A stretch of 12,623 nucleotides of DNA from Baffinella frigidus (lineage: Eukaryota > Cryptophyceae > Cryptomonadales > Baffinellaceae). The stretch lies in NCBI GenBank assembly GCA_026770585.1, contig MU646520.1, forward strand, positions 346,806-359,428, written 5' to 3'. The position numbers and the translations under genes were made by a program. The notes below the pieces were generated by a model that was given only the letters and a program-made list of their open reading frames with translations, did not search any database and was not told the DNA's origin. Shown here piece after piece: positions 1 to 6,792 of the stretch. Positions within the stretch are counted from its first letter, which is position 1; the number at the start of each line of letters is the position of its first letter.

Positions 1-170
1 CAAACCCCAAACCCCAAACCCCAAACCCCAAACCCCGAACCCCGAACCCCAAACCCCGAACCCCAAACCCCAAACCCCGAACTCCAAACCCCAAACCCCA
101 AACCCCAAACCCTAAATCCTAAATCCTACTCCCAAAACCACAAACCCCATTCTGCAAGCCCTCAGCCCTC
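1..170. repeat. Degenerate heptamer array, CCCCAAA type
   Basis: Tandem CCCCAAA/CCCCGAA heptamers that drift into CCCTAAA near the right end. The unit is a one-base variant of the plant/green-algal telomere heptamer, but the array is impure and is followed by exon fragments, so it looks interstitial rather than like a chromosome end. Confidence 0.9.
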
Positions 171-182
171 AGCCCTAAACCG

Positions 183-1150
183 TGAGGAAGGTGAGGAGGA
201 GTGACGTAATGGCATGCCCGGCGGCGGCGCACGCAAAACCATAAACCATAATCCCGAAACCCTACGCCAGACTCTCTTGCAAACCATCACCCCCTACGCC
301 TCTCACCCTATACCCAGGAGAAGCGGGCAGACGTGGAGGCATGCCCAGCGGCGGCGCACGCAGCGGAAACCCTAAACCCTACACCACACTCCTTGCAAAC
401 CCTAAACCCTAAACCCCAAATCCCAACCCCTCAACCGCAATCCCCCAACCCTACACCATACTCCTTGCAAAACCCAAACCCCAAACCCCAAACCCCAAAC
501 CCCAAACCCCAATCCCCAACCCCGTAGGTGAAGCGTGCTGACGTGGAGGCATACCCAGTGGCGGCGCACGCAGCGGCGGAAACCCTAAACCCTAGTCAAA
601 TCCTAGCGACCCTACACCGTAGTCAAATCCTAGCGACCCTGCACCCTGGTCAAATTCTAGCGTGCGCGCCTGAACCAAACCCCCTAAAGCCTCCACCATC
701 CTCCGCAAACCTTCAGGTGAAGCGTGCTTACGTGGAGGCATGCCCGATGGCAGCGCTCTCAACCCTAACCCTCACCCCTAAACCAAAACCCCTGAACCCT
801 CAGGCCTGAACCCTTTTCCGCAACCCCGTAGGTGAAGCGGGCTGAAGTGGAGGCATGTCCGGCAGGGGGCCCTACACCGCACTCCTTGCAAACCCTCACT
901 CCCAACTCCCAACCCCTCAACCGCAATCCTCCAACCCGACATACACCATACTCCTTGCAAAACCCCAAACCCCAAACCCCAACCCCGTAGGTGAAGTGTG
1001 CAGACGTGGAGGCATGCCCGGCGGCGGCGCTGAGCCCCAAACCCCAACCCCCCAACCCCCAACCCTAAATCCTACTCCTCAAAGCACAAACCCCACTCTG
1101 CAAGCCCTCGAACGCAGCCGCTGGGACCCTAAGCCCCAAACCCCAACCCC
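183..1150 (+). repeat. Tandem 5' fragments of exon 1 separated by heptamer repeats
   Basis: A unit of roughly 45 bases (GTGAAGCGGGCTGACGTGG, then GGCATGCCCGGCGGCGGCGC) recurs near 187-234, 317-361, 527-571, 717-755, 829-865 and 988-1030. Most copies follow (C)GTAG or CAG, like an acceptor, and break off into AAACCCTAAACCC repeats. The spacers also share TACACCATACTCCTTGCAAA. The same sequence begins the complete exon at 1155, so these are truncated upstream copies of intron end plus exon start. The encoded phrase is VKRADVEACPAAAHAA with drift between copies. The reading frames across this block are not genes in themselves. Confidence 0.75.
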
Positions 1151-1154
1151 GTAG

Positions 1155-1247
1155 GTGAAGCGGGGTGATGTGGAGGCATGCCCGGCGGCGGCGCACGCGG
1201 CCGCGCGCCCTCTCGCGCTCCGTCTCGAGGCGCCCAGCCTCGGCGAG
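1155..1247 (+). CDS. Exon 1 of the protease gene (tentative), 31 codons
   Basis: Bounded by CCCCGTAG on the left and GAG|GTCAGAG on the right; phase 0 at both ends. It reads VKRGDVEACPAAAHAA, then ARPLALRLEAPSLGE. The second half resembles the stretch around the catalytic Asp in Deg/HtrA proteases (D-L-A-L-L-R-I then acidic/Pro residues), but a Pro stands where the Asp would be expected. It lies upstream of the other exons on the same strand, and its phase is compatible with the exon at 2733, although roughly 10-15 residues normally found between these parts of the fold are not accounted for. Membership rests on order, phase, GC-rich codons and the same echo pattern seen at the safer exons. 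It could be an exon of the same protein with weak similarity or an unrelated repeated exon. Confidence 0.45.
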
Positions 1248-1259
1248 GTCAGAGAGACT

Positions 1260-1350
1260 CTCCTGGGATTAGGGGGCAGGGGGCAGAGTGCAGGGAGGCA
1301 GGGGGCAGGGTGCAGGGGAGAGGGTGCAGGGGACAGGGGACAGGAGACAG
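1260..1350. repeat. GGGGGCAG/GTGCAGGG minisatellite
   Basis: Short tandem purine-rich units (GGGGGCAG, AGGGTGCAGGGGACAGG) between the complete exon 1 and its first downstream echo. No coding signal. Confidence 0.6.
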
Positions 1351-1363
1351 GGTTGAGATGTAA

Positions 1364-1571
1364 TGGCATGTCCGGCGGCGGCGCACGCGGCCGCGCGTCC
1401 TCTCGCGCTCCGTCTCGAGGCGCCTAGCCTCGGCGAGGTCAGAGGGAAAGAGGGAGAGGGAGGGAGAGAGAGAGAGGGAGAGAGAGGGAGGGAGAGAGGG
1501 AGGGAGAGAGAGTGTGTGTGTGAGTGTGTGTGCAGCGATGCGTCCGCCTCGAGGCGCCTAACCTCGGCGAG
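1364..1571 (+). pseudogene. Two 3' fragments of exon 1 with their donor sites
   Basis: At 1364-1437 the exon is repeated from the ACPAAAHAA codons to LGE|GTCAGAGG, but the 5' start is replaced (GAGATGTAATG) and the upstream frame holds a stop. At 1541-1571 only RLEAPNLGE|GTCAGGG remains. Both keep the exon end, the GT donor and the start of the intron. They lie downstream of the complete exon, as expected if a segment spanning the donor was tandemly duplicated. Confidence 0.7.
1441..1536. repeat. GA-rich then GT-rich microsatellite
   Basis: Runs of GAGGGA/GAGAGA followed by GTGTGTGTGAGTGTGTGTG. A smaller GA run recurs at 2190-2207. Low complexity; frames through it should be ignored. Confidence 0.9.
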
Positions 1572-1623
1572 GTCAGGGAGAGAGTCTCCTGGGATTAGGA
1601 TCTTGGTTGAAGACAACCCCAGC

Positions 1624-1667
1624 ATGTCAACTTGAGGAATTTTAGGCAACCCGAGTGAGGCAGAGCT
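1624..1667. mobile_element. Right-end fragment of a MITE with tip GCTCTGYCTCAC
   Basis: ATGTCAACTTGAGGAATTTT, then CAACCCGAGTGAGGCAGAGC, abutting TA at 1668. The same right end recurs at 1976-2018. No left partner is visible, so this looks like a truncated copy. Confidence 0.45.
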
Positions 1668-1769
1668 AGCTCGCGCTTCGCCTGGATCAGCCTAGCCTCT
1701 GCATCTCCTGGGATGCGGGTGTGGCTACACCGTAAACCCTCATCGACAAACCCGGATACACCATCATCC

Positions 1770-1842
1770 CTGAACCCTGAACCGTAAAACCGAAACCCGA
1801 AGCCCGAAACCCGAAGTCCGAAACCCGAAGCCCAAAACCGCA
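1770..1842. repeat. Short CCCGAAA/CCCGAAG array
   Basis: About ten imperfect CCCGAAA heptamers. The unit type differs from the CCCTAAA array at 3004 and matches the one that dominates 9020-9890. Confidence 0.75.
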
Positions 1843-1889
1843 GAGCATGTCAGCCACACGCTTTGGCGCCAGTGTGCATACAGGTTCTA

Positions 1890-2018
1890 GCTCTGTCTCA
1901 GTCTATTTTGGCACACCAATTTGGTGATACCGGGCTCTTCTCCGCTCCAATGACGGATGTGTACCATGCACCTAGCGTGTCAACGTGAGGAAAGACGTCA
2001 ACCCGAGTGAGGCAGAGC
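1890..2018. mobile_element. Short MITE, tip GCTCTGYCTSASTC
   Basis: The left end, following TA at 1888-1889, reads GCTCTGTCTCAGTC; the right end, reverse complemented, reads GCTCTGCCTCACTC. Length is about 129 bases with no coding capacity. The tip is shared with the element at 12183-12305 and the fragment at 1624-1667, so at least three family members are present. The right flank is CA rather than TA, so the border is decayed or overlaps the next element. Confidence 0.45.
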
Positions 2019-2168
2019 CACGCAGGGCTCTTCGGAGGGGTATTCCAGGCCCGTTCTTGGAGCCATTGGCCCGATCTTGGAGCCGTTTGCTACTTAAAAT
2101 TGACTTTTCAATACTGTTTTCCCTTGCCAATTGACTATTGAATACCCCCCCAAGAGCCCTCTGTGGCT
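2016..2168. mobile_element. MITE with AGCCAC..AGGGCTCTT terminal repeats
   Basis: Left arm AGCCACGCAGGGCTCTTCGG then AGGGGTATTC; right arm GAATACCCCCCCAAGAGCCC then TCTGTGGCT. The arms pair over about 30 bases. A second inner inverted pair lies at 2099-2140 (ATTGACTTTTCAATA with TATTGAATAGTCAAT). No protein-coding content. It abuts the preceding element. Confidence 0.65.
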
Positions 2169-2319
2169 AAGAGGCCCCGCGCCTTGGGGAGGAGAGAGAG
2201 AGAGAGTCTCCTGTCTGCTCTGAACCGCTCTTGCACCCCCCCCCCTCAGCTCTGATCTTTCTCCTCCCACGTCTCTCCCCGCATGTTCCTTCCCACAGTT
2301 GTGCTCAAAGTGGTTGGTG

Positions 2320-2395
2320 GTGTATGGTTTAGGGTTAGGGGGGTTAAGGTTGAGGGTTTAGGCCCAAATTCCTTAAGGGGGGTTAGGGTTGAGGC
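2320..2395. repeat. Heptamer-like array in the opposite orientation
   Basis: GGTTTAGGGTTAGGGGGGTT and related units, i.e. the G-rich strand on top, opposite to most arrays here. Confidence 0.7.
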
Positions 2396-2527
2396 CATCC
2401 TCCACGTGCCGGCAGTGCTTGAAAACGCAATCAAAGACTGATCAAATCGAAGATCGGTCAATCTTCTTTTCTGTATTACCCTCATAGCCTTCTGAAAAAG
2501 TGCTCGACTTACCTGCCTCCCGCCGCT

Positions 2528-2662
2528 AGCAGCCCCCTGGGGCTTCACGGATACAGTCCATCGAAACGATTTGTACTAGAATCTTATCCGTTGCCATGGA
2601 TTCCATCCGGAATTTCCCCCATATATCCGGGGGGGAAGGAACTCGGCCGCTGCTTAGTGGTG
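2528..2662. repeat. Dispersed repeat, copy 1 (second copy at 9127-9256)
   Basis: A stretch of about 130 bases shares GGGGCTTCACGGAT, CAGTCCATC, TACTAGAAT, ATGGATTC and ATATCCGGGGGGGAAGG with 9127-9256 in the same orientation. The minus strand stays open in both copies (ILVQIVSMDCIREAP here, ILVKIVKMDCIREAP there), with several differences silent in that frame. That hints at a fossil coding segment, but no family is recognised and no terminal repeats are seen. Each copy sits in the intron just upstream of an exon (2733 and 9290). Confidence 0.65.
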
Positions 2663-2732
2663 GAGCGCGGTCAATAACCGAATCTACCCCCTTTTCAGCC
2701 GGGTGAATAACCATTTTACACCCCCCTTTCAG

Positions 2733-2799
2733 CTGGCGTTTTCGTGCGGTTTCGCGGGAGGGCTCCGCGGCCCTGCTATGACCCTCGGCATCGTCTCAG
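2733..2799 (+). CDS. Exon 2: TLGIVSG strand of the Deg/HtrA-like protease
   Basis: A strong acceptor with a pyrimidine tract (CACCCCCCTTTCAG) precedes 2733, and the end is TCAG|GTACCG at 2799/2800. Phase is 0 at the start and 1 at the end. The 22 codons read LAFSCGFAGG, LRGPAMTLGIVS, and the split codon begins with G. Deg/HtrA proteases carry 'V-L-A-x-G-x-P-x-G-L ... V-T-x-G-I-V-S-G' at this point, shortly before the nucleophile segment; here the Gly-Asn-Pro turn is replaced by CGF. The ATG inside the exon is an internal Met, not a start. The donor-side part is repeated at 2962-3001. The next well-supported exon (5722) starts in a different phase, so at least one exon is missing between them. 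Confidence 0.7.
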
Positions 2800-2883
2800 G
2801 TACCGCTCACGGCTGGTCAAGGCCTCTTTTTAAATGTCGGTTGTAGACGCACGTCCAGGTTTGTACGAGAGTGGGTCACGTTC

Positions 2884-2902
2884 CCGCCCGAAAAGCGGGC
2901 GG
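2884..2902. other. Perfect 7-bp hairpin, CCGCCCG/CGGGCGG
   Basis: CCGCCCG, loop AAAAG, CGGGCGG, inside the intron after exon 2. A small GC-rich hairpin without a following T-run; function unknown. Confidence 0.5.
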
Positions 2903-2961
2903 CACGGCTCCAATTCCCACCAGGAATGCTTTACACGTACACATTGGAGATTTTAAATAGG

Positions 2962-3001
2962 GGACTTGATCCGCCCACCATGACCCTCGGGATCGCCTCA
3001 G
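2962..3001 (+). pseudogene. 3' echo of exon 2 with donor
   Basis: ATGACCCTCGGGATCGCCTC then AG|GTACAC repeats the last 22 bases of exon 2 and the first intron bases with two mismatches (MTLGIAS against MTLGIVS). Upstream the frame continues as GLDPPT, which would still suit the family, so a divergent alternative exon cannot be fully excluded. No acceptor as good as that of the complete copy is seen; TAG at 2958-2960 is the nearest. Confidence 0.6.
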
Positions 3002-3003
3002 GT

Positions 3004-3660
3004 ACACGTGAAACCCTCAACCCTACACCCTAAGCACTTAACCCGAAACCCGAAACCCTAATCCCCACACCCTAAACCCTCAACCCTCAACCCTCAACAC
3101 TCAACCCTACAACCTACTAAAATCTACACCCTAAAACCTAAACCCTACACCCTAAGCACTTGACCCGAAACCCTGAACCCTAAACCCGACACCCTAAACT
3201 CTAAACCCCACACCCTAAACCCTAAACCCTAAACCCCAAACCTTAAACCCTAAAACCTTAACCCCACGCCCTGAACCCTACACCCCAAACCCTAAACCTC
3301 AAACCCTAAACCCTAAAACCGAAACCCTAAACCCTAAACCCTAAACCCTACACCCTGCACCCTACACCCTACACCCTGCACCCTACACCCTTCACCCTAA
3401 ACCCTAAACCCTAAACCCTACACCCTACAACCTAAACCCTAAAACCTAATCCCTAAAACCTAAACCCTACACCCTACACCCTACACCCTAAACCCTACAC
3501 TCTAAACCCTAAACCCTAAACCCTAAACCCTTCACCCTACACCCCAAACCCTGAACCCTAGACCCTAAACCCTACACCCTACACCCCAAACCCTACACCC
3601 TAAACCCTACACCCTAAACCCTACACCCTACACCCCACACCCGAAACCCGAAACCCGAAA
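3004..3660. repeat. Large degenerate CCCTAAA/CCCTACA array
   Basis: About 650 bases of almost continuous heptamers: CCCTAAA, CCCTACA, CCCTGCA, AACCCTC, ending in CCCGAAA. There is no gene content; frames on either strand are artefacts of the repeat. Confidence 0.95.
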
Positions 3661-3666
3661 CGGCAG

Positions 3667-3693
3667 GCGTCTCGGACGCGTTCGCCGAGACGC
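3667..3693. other. Hairpin with 9-bp perfect stem
   Basis: GCGTCTCGG, loop ACGCGTTCG, CCGAGACGC. It sits where the heptamer array ends. GCGGAGACGCG follows it and reappears as GCGGAGACC at the next minisatellite unit (3817). Confidence 0.6.
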
Positions 3694-3710
3694 GCCGCCG
3701 CCGCGGAGAC

Positions 3711-3755
3711 GCGAACAGGTTTTGTGTCCTCACCCTAACTAACTAGCCAAATTAA

Positions 3756-3786
<31 letters not shown>

Positions 3787-3916
3787 CTAACTAACCGACC
3801 AACCAACCAACTAACGCGGAGACCAGAACAGGTTTTGTGTCCTCTCCCAGACAGGTTGTGTTTCCTCATCAGAACAGGTTTTGTGTCCTCGCCAGAACTG
3901 GGGGGTTTTCTCTCTC
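3711..3916. repeat. Minisatellite AGAACAGGTTTTGTGTCCTC interrupted by AAAT microsatellite
   Basis: Units near 3712, 3826, 3850 and 3872 share GAACAGGTTTTGTGTCCTC, with a degenerate one near 3894. Units 1 and 2 are split by (AAAT)n at 3754-3786 and CTAAC/CCAAC tetramers at 3786-3815, as if a microsatellite grew inside the array. Confidence 0.8.
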
Positions 3917-3928
3917 CGGGAAACTCCT

Positions 3929-4305
3929 CGACCACACGAGAATGCGAGAGGGACTTATTTACATGTGGGGGTTTAAATGTGTAACAGGATAAGGTGACCA
4001 ACCTCGTGAATGTGCTGATTTCGCAGAGTTACGTGACCAATCTCACGAAATTTACTACACACATGATACAACTCACTTTTAGATAGGCCCCTCTAGCTTT
4101 CTCGAGTGGTCCAGGCCTCGACCACACGAGACTGCGAGAGGGGCCTATTCAAAACCGAGATGTAATCTTTGTGTAGTAACTTTCATTGCCTTTGGAACCA
4201 TTCCACCCCCCAGCTAGGCCAGACGCGAGATTGCAACACCCTATCCTGGTACAATTGTTTACACCTCCACATGTAAATAAGCCTCTCTTGCGTTCTCGAG
4301 TGGTA
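3929..4305. mobile_element. Two head-to-head MITE copies forming a concentric palindrome
   Basis: Copy A (3929-4111) and copy B (4119-4305) each carry inverted ends of about 30 bases, of the type GACCACACGAGAATGCGAGA then GGGACTTAT. B is an inverted, diverged version of A: the outer arms (TTATTTACATGTGGGGG with CTCCACATGTAAATAA), inner parts (CAGGATAAGGTG with CACCCTATCCTG) and the TTTACTACACA/TGTGTAGTAA pair are arranged symmetrically around 4115. The junction at 4083-4148 is itself a near-palindrome of 66 bases. No coding content. Confidence 0.75.
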
Positions 4306-4523
4306 GGCCCGAGGGCTCCCAGCGCCGTTTCTCGCTTTGCTTCTTCTACTTTATTACTCTCAGCCTAGAGATGAGTGTTCCAAAGGTCTATTAGCCATGT
4401 CGAGTGGGAACTCGGGGGTTATTCCGAATACGAATAACTTATTCGCATGCGGGCTCTCCCCTCCCACCAGCCCTGGGAGGTGACTGAAATAGTGCCCTGG
4501 CAACATTTTCGATTCACCTTGCC

Positions 4524-4545
4524 GAGACCCCAGATCTGGGGTCTC
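4524..4545. other. Perfect 22-bp palindrome GAGACCCCAG...CTGGGGTCTC
   Basis: Exactly self-complementary with AGATCT at the centre. A second perfect palindrome with one central base, CGAATAACTTATTCG, lies near 4430-4444. The rest of 4310-4620 shows nothing recognisable. Confidence 0.7.
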
Positions 4546-4627
4546 TGCGACTTAAGTTGACACATTTTGTACCAAAACCAACTTTTAGGATTTCTGTTCC
4601 AGAGCGCAGTGTGAGCAACCTCCCAGG

Positions 4628-4796
4628 GCCCACACGAGGCTATCTATGCGAACAGAATAAAAGTCGATTGTAGCGTTTTGTGGGGAAATTAGTCACGTTG
4701 CTACACGTAAAGCGTGTCGACCAAACATATGAAAATTACTACCCACACGCTTGCATTCGACATTTATTCTGTTTGCATGGATAGCCTCGTGTGGGC
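4628..4796. mobile_element. MITE with ~49-bp terminal inverted repeats, tip GCCCACACGAGGCTATC
   Basis: Left arm GCCCACACGAGGCTATCTAT, GCGAACAGAATAAAAGTCGA; the right arm, reverse complemented, gives GCCCACACGAGGCTATCCAT, GCAAACAGAATAAATGTCGA. About 169 bases, non-coding. Clear target duplications are not seen. It ends a few bases before the repeated intron end at 4801. Confidence 0.8.
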
Positions 4797-4800
4797 TAGC

Positions 4801-4822
4801 GGTCTCACGGGCACGTTTTCAG
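4801..4822 (+). repeat. 22-base exact repeat ending in an acceptor, copy 1 (copy 2 at 5066-5087)
   Basis: GGTCTCACGGGCACGTTTTC plus AG, identical to 5066-5087. Both end in TTTTCAG, a good splice acceptor. At copy 2 the tentative exon follows; at copy 1 an in-frame stop comes almost at once (TGACCAGGGATTAG). This matches the pattern of a truncated upstream acceptor copy. Confidence 0.7.
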
Positions 4823-4920
4823 TGACCAGGGATTAGCCAATTAGGGGGTCCTGCTCGGTGAAACGAGTGTTGATATCACCGTGGCATTAACGTCGTGTCG
4901 ATCAACACCGCTTCGTCCCA

Positions 4921-4975
4921 GGTCAGTCCCTCACCACGCCAGAAAGCCAAGGTCAGTCCCTCACCACGCCAGATT
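4921..4975. repeat. Two tandem copies of a 30-base unit
   Basis: GGTCAGTCCCTCACCACGCC then AGA occurs at 4921-4943 and 4951-4973 without mismatch. Confidence 0.85.
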
Positions 4976-4982
4976 TCTCAGA

Positions 4983-5064
4983 AAATGAATCCCTATGTGT
5001 TCATAGGAGTTGGAAGAAGATTGATTAGGGCCCTAAGTAAATTTAATTAAACATGTCCCGAATT
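4983..5064. mobile_element. Internally deleted copy of the CCGGGRACATG MITE family
   Basis: GAATCCCTATGTGTTCATAG, GAGTTGG, TTAGGGCCCTAAGTAAAT then TTAATTAAACATGTCCCGAA matches the elements at 6028 and 6645. The left tip and much of the right half are missing. Confidence 0.7.
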
Positions 5065-5087
5065 AGGTCTCACGGGCACGTTTTCAG

Positions 5088-5122
5088 GCGTGCAGAGACC
5101 AGAGGAGGGCCACAACGGGATT
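5088..5122 (+). CDS. Tentative exon 3 fragment following TLGIVSG
   Basis: After TTTTCAG the sequence reads GC GTG CAG AGA CCA GAG GAG GGC CAC AAC GGG ATT. Entry phase 1 fits the exit of exon 2, giving Gly then VQRPEEGHNGI, so the joined phrase is GIVSGVQRPEEG, which is plausible for a Deg-type protease after the GIVSG strand. Against it, an in-frame TGA follows at 5126, and the only GT (5123) gives phase 0, whereas the next exon needs phase 2. This may be a 5' fragment whose complete copy lies elsewhere or has been lost. Confidence 0.35.
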
Positions 5123-5139
5123 GTTTGAAAGCTGGCACC

Positions 5140-5338
5140 CCTAAACCCTACACCCTAAACCGTAAACCCTGCACCCTACCTCCTCTCTCTCGCAGCACCG
5201 AGGAGACAAACGGCTCAAGTACAGCAGCGAACAACCCTACACCCTACAATCTACACCCTACACCCTACACCCTACACCCTACACCCTACACCCTACACCC
5301 TACACCCTACACCCTACACCCTACACCTTACACCCTAC
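5140..5338. repeat. CCCTACA heptamer array (with an exon fragment inside)
   Basis: Two blocks: a short CCCTAAACC run at 5140-5180, and a very regular CCCTACA run at 5232-5338 with about fourteen units. This intron has its own homogenised heptamer variant. Confidence 0.9.
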
Positions 5339-5696
5339 CAGCACTGAAGCGACAAACGGCTCAAGCGCCACAGCGAACAAAGGCTCAAGCACGGAGAGCA
5401 AAACGGCTCCAAGCGCCTCGGAGGCGCCAGAGAAACCCTATCCCCTAGACCTTCTCTCGAAACCCTGACCCCTCGACCCTCTCTCGAAGGGTCGTAACCC
5501 TAAGCCCTACACACGAAACCCCAACCCCTGAACCTTACACCCTGCCAGCACTGAAGCGACAAACGGGTCAAGCACCGACAGCGCCGCCGCAGCGAACGGC
5601 ACGAGCGCAGCGGAGAGCAAGGGCAGCGAGGCTCCTGAGGCGTCCGAAGAGGAGGAGGAGGAGGAAGAGGAGGGGGGAGGGGACCAGTTTCTGTCC
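5196..5696 (+). pseudogene. Three truncated 5' copies of the acidic exon 4
   Basis: Copies start after acceptor-like AG at 5196 (TCTCTCGCAG), 5342 (CTACCAG) and 5549 (CTGCCAG). They read TEETNGSSTAAN; TEATNGSSATANKGSSTESK and a few more residues; and TEATNGSSTDSAAAANGTSA leading to a run of nine Glu. Each breaks off into CCCTA-type repeats, and successive copies are longer. None has a proper donor. They are upstream echoes of the complete exon at 5722. The Glu run in the third copy reflects GAG-codon expansion. Confidence 0.8.
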
Positions 5697-5721
5697 CTAA
5701 CCCCTCCCCCCCCTCTCACAG

Positions 5722-5868
5722 TACTGACGCGACAAACGGGTCAAGCACCGACAGCGCCGCCGCCGCGAGTAACGGCTCAAGCACGGAGAGCAAGGGCGCC
5801 GAGGTTCCCGAGGCTTCCGAAGAGCTTGAGGAGGCGGAGGAGGAAGGGGACAACTTTCGGCCGTTCAG
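5722..5868 (+). CDS. Exon 4: acidic, Ser/Thr-rich insert of the protease
   Basis: A strong acceptor (CCCCCCCCTCTCACAG) precedes it and the donor is TTCAG|GTGGGT. Entry and exit are both phase 2. The 48 full codons run from TDATNGSSTDSAAAASNGSS through TESKGAEVPEASEELEEAEE to EGDNFRPF. This is a low-complexity, probably disordered segment rich in Ser, Ala and Glu. The exit phase joins exactly to exon 5 (AG|G = Arg), giving NFRPF-R-YVVTDAG. In Deg/HtrA proteins the distance from GIVSG to the TDA segment is a variable loop, so this exon would be an unusually long acidic loop facing the active site. Three truncated copies lie directly upstream. Confidence 0.7.
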
Positions 5869-5877
5869 GTGGGTTCA

Positions 5878-5950
5878 GGGTTGACGGTTGACGGTTGACG
5901 GTTGACGGTTGACGGTTTAGGGTTCAGGGTTCAGGGTTTAGGGTTTAGGG
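5878..5950. repeat. TTGACGG tandem repeat passing into GGGTTTA/GGGTTCA heptamers
   Basis: About five TTGACGG units begin just after the exon 4 donor, then GGTTTAGGGTTCAGGG units with the G-rich strand on top. Confidence 0.85.
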
Positions 5951-6027
5951 TGCATCTGTCTAGGAGCCTGGGATCACCCTATGGGCGGCGTGAGGTCTTG
6001 CATTCGAGATACCCCTGTACACTCTCA

Positions 6028-6175
6028 TCCGGGAACATGTTTAATTCAAAAGGAAATGGCCTATCAAACCGTATTCTGGCCCTAATTAAATTTACTTAAG
6101 GCTCTCATTAACCTTCGGCCAACTCCTATGATCAAATAGGGATTCATTTTCTTTTAAATTAAACAAGTCCCCGGA
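6028..6175 (-). mobile_element. MITE, CCGGGRACATG family, inverted relative to 6645
   Basis: Ends TCCGGGAACATGTTTAATT and AAATTAAACAAGTCCCCGGA. Its reverse complement aligns along the whole length with 6645-6792 (shared CCCTATTTG, TCATAGGAGTTGG, GAAGGTTAAT, CGGTTTGATAGGCC). Flanking dinucleotides are CA and TT, a decayed TA pair. No coding content. Confidence 0.85.
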
Positions 6176-6342
6176 TTGGCTCACATCGCGGGGGAGACAG
6201 CGACTTCCCCCTTGCATCCACCATGCTCCCAAGCCCTACACCCCAAACCGTAAACCCTGTACCATGGTGGGGCAGGTAGCGGTGACGGATGCGGGGATGA
6301 GCGAGATCACCGTTTTGCCATCTCAGGGGCGGGTTTTGTGAC

Positions 6343-6385
6343 TCCTCCTCCTCCTCAGCCTCCTCCTCAGCCTCCTCCTCAGCCT
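6343..6385. repeat. CCTCCTCCTCAG tandem 12-mer
   Basis: Three to four units of CCTCCTCCTCAG, ending at CCTCCGAAG where the inverted block begins. Confidence 0.8.
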
Positions 6386-6540
6386 CCGAAGTTATGCGTT
6401 ACGCTGAATCCAGCATCCCTACACTCTACACCCTTCACGCATTTTGGGTGTAGGGTGCAGGGTGCAGGGTGTAGGGTGTAGGGTGCTGGGTGTCATACCG
6501 TCTGCCATCCCCGCATCCGTGACTACACACCTGCTCATGA
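6384..6540 (-). repeat. Inverted block colinear with 7105-7419
   Basis: Reverse complemented, this block reads GAGCAGGTGTGTAGTCACGG, ATGCGGGGATGGC, TGACACCC, a short GGGTGTA-type array, then TGTAGGGATGCTGGATTCAG, CGTAACGCATAACTTCGGAG. The same order occurs at 7105-7419 on the plus strand, where a 183-base element interrupts it. Next to it, CTCATGATTGGTTGGTGAAG (6533-6552) pairs with CTTCAACCAACCAACCACGAG (6601-6621), marking the fold-back junction. Confidence 0.75.
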
Positions 6541-6644
6541 TTGGTTGGTGAAGGCTCGGAGGGGACGGGCGAGCCCCTGCCCTCCAGAGAGCAGGGTAGC
6601 TTCAACCAACCAACCACGAGCAGGTATGTGGTGCTGGATGCTTA

Positions 6645-6792
6645 TCCGGGGACATGTTTAATTTAAAAGAAAATGGATCCCTATTTGTTCATAGGAGTTG
6701 GACGAAGGTTAATTAGGGCCCTAAGTAAATCTAATTAGGACCAGAACCCGGTTTGATAGGCCATTTTCATTTAAATTAAACATGTTCCCGGA
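6645..6792 (+). mobile_element. MITE, CCGGGRACATG family, with TA duplication, inside an exon fragment
   Basis: Ends TCCGGGGACATGTTTAATTT and AAATTAAACATGTTCCCGGA, flanked by TA at 6643-6644 and 6793-6794, as for Tc1/mariner-type insertion. About 148 bases, non-coding. It sits within a 5' fragment of exon 5: GTGGTGCTGGATGC on the left and ATGCGGGGATG on the right. Confidence 0.85.

Noticed and set aside
1-170. True telomere at the left edge
   Set aside because: The unit is impure and mainly CCCCAAA/CCCCGAA, similar arrays occur throughout the window, and exon fragments follow at once. An interstitial array is simpler.
183-1150. CRISPR-like array
   Set aside because: Repeats are diverged, contain codons continuous with an exon, and are spaced by low-complexity heptamers instead of unique spacers.
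333-1427. Several overlapping frames of 60-100 codons on both strands
   Set aside because: They consist of heptamer repeats joined to repeated exon-1 fragments; start codons fall inside repeat units.
2256-2345. Possible micro-exon after CCTTCCCACAG (VLKVVG)
   Set aside because: Good acceptor, but no convincing donor or phase partner, and the reading enters a heptamer array.
2778-2800. ATG at 2778 (and 2980) as translation starts
   Set aside because: The frame is open upstream to a strong acceptor at 2732, and the upstream codons fit the protease family, so the Met is internal.
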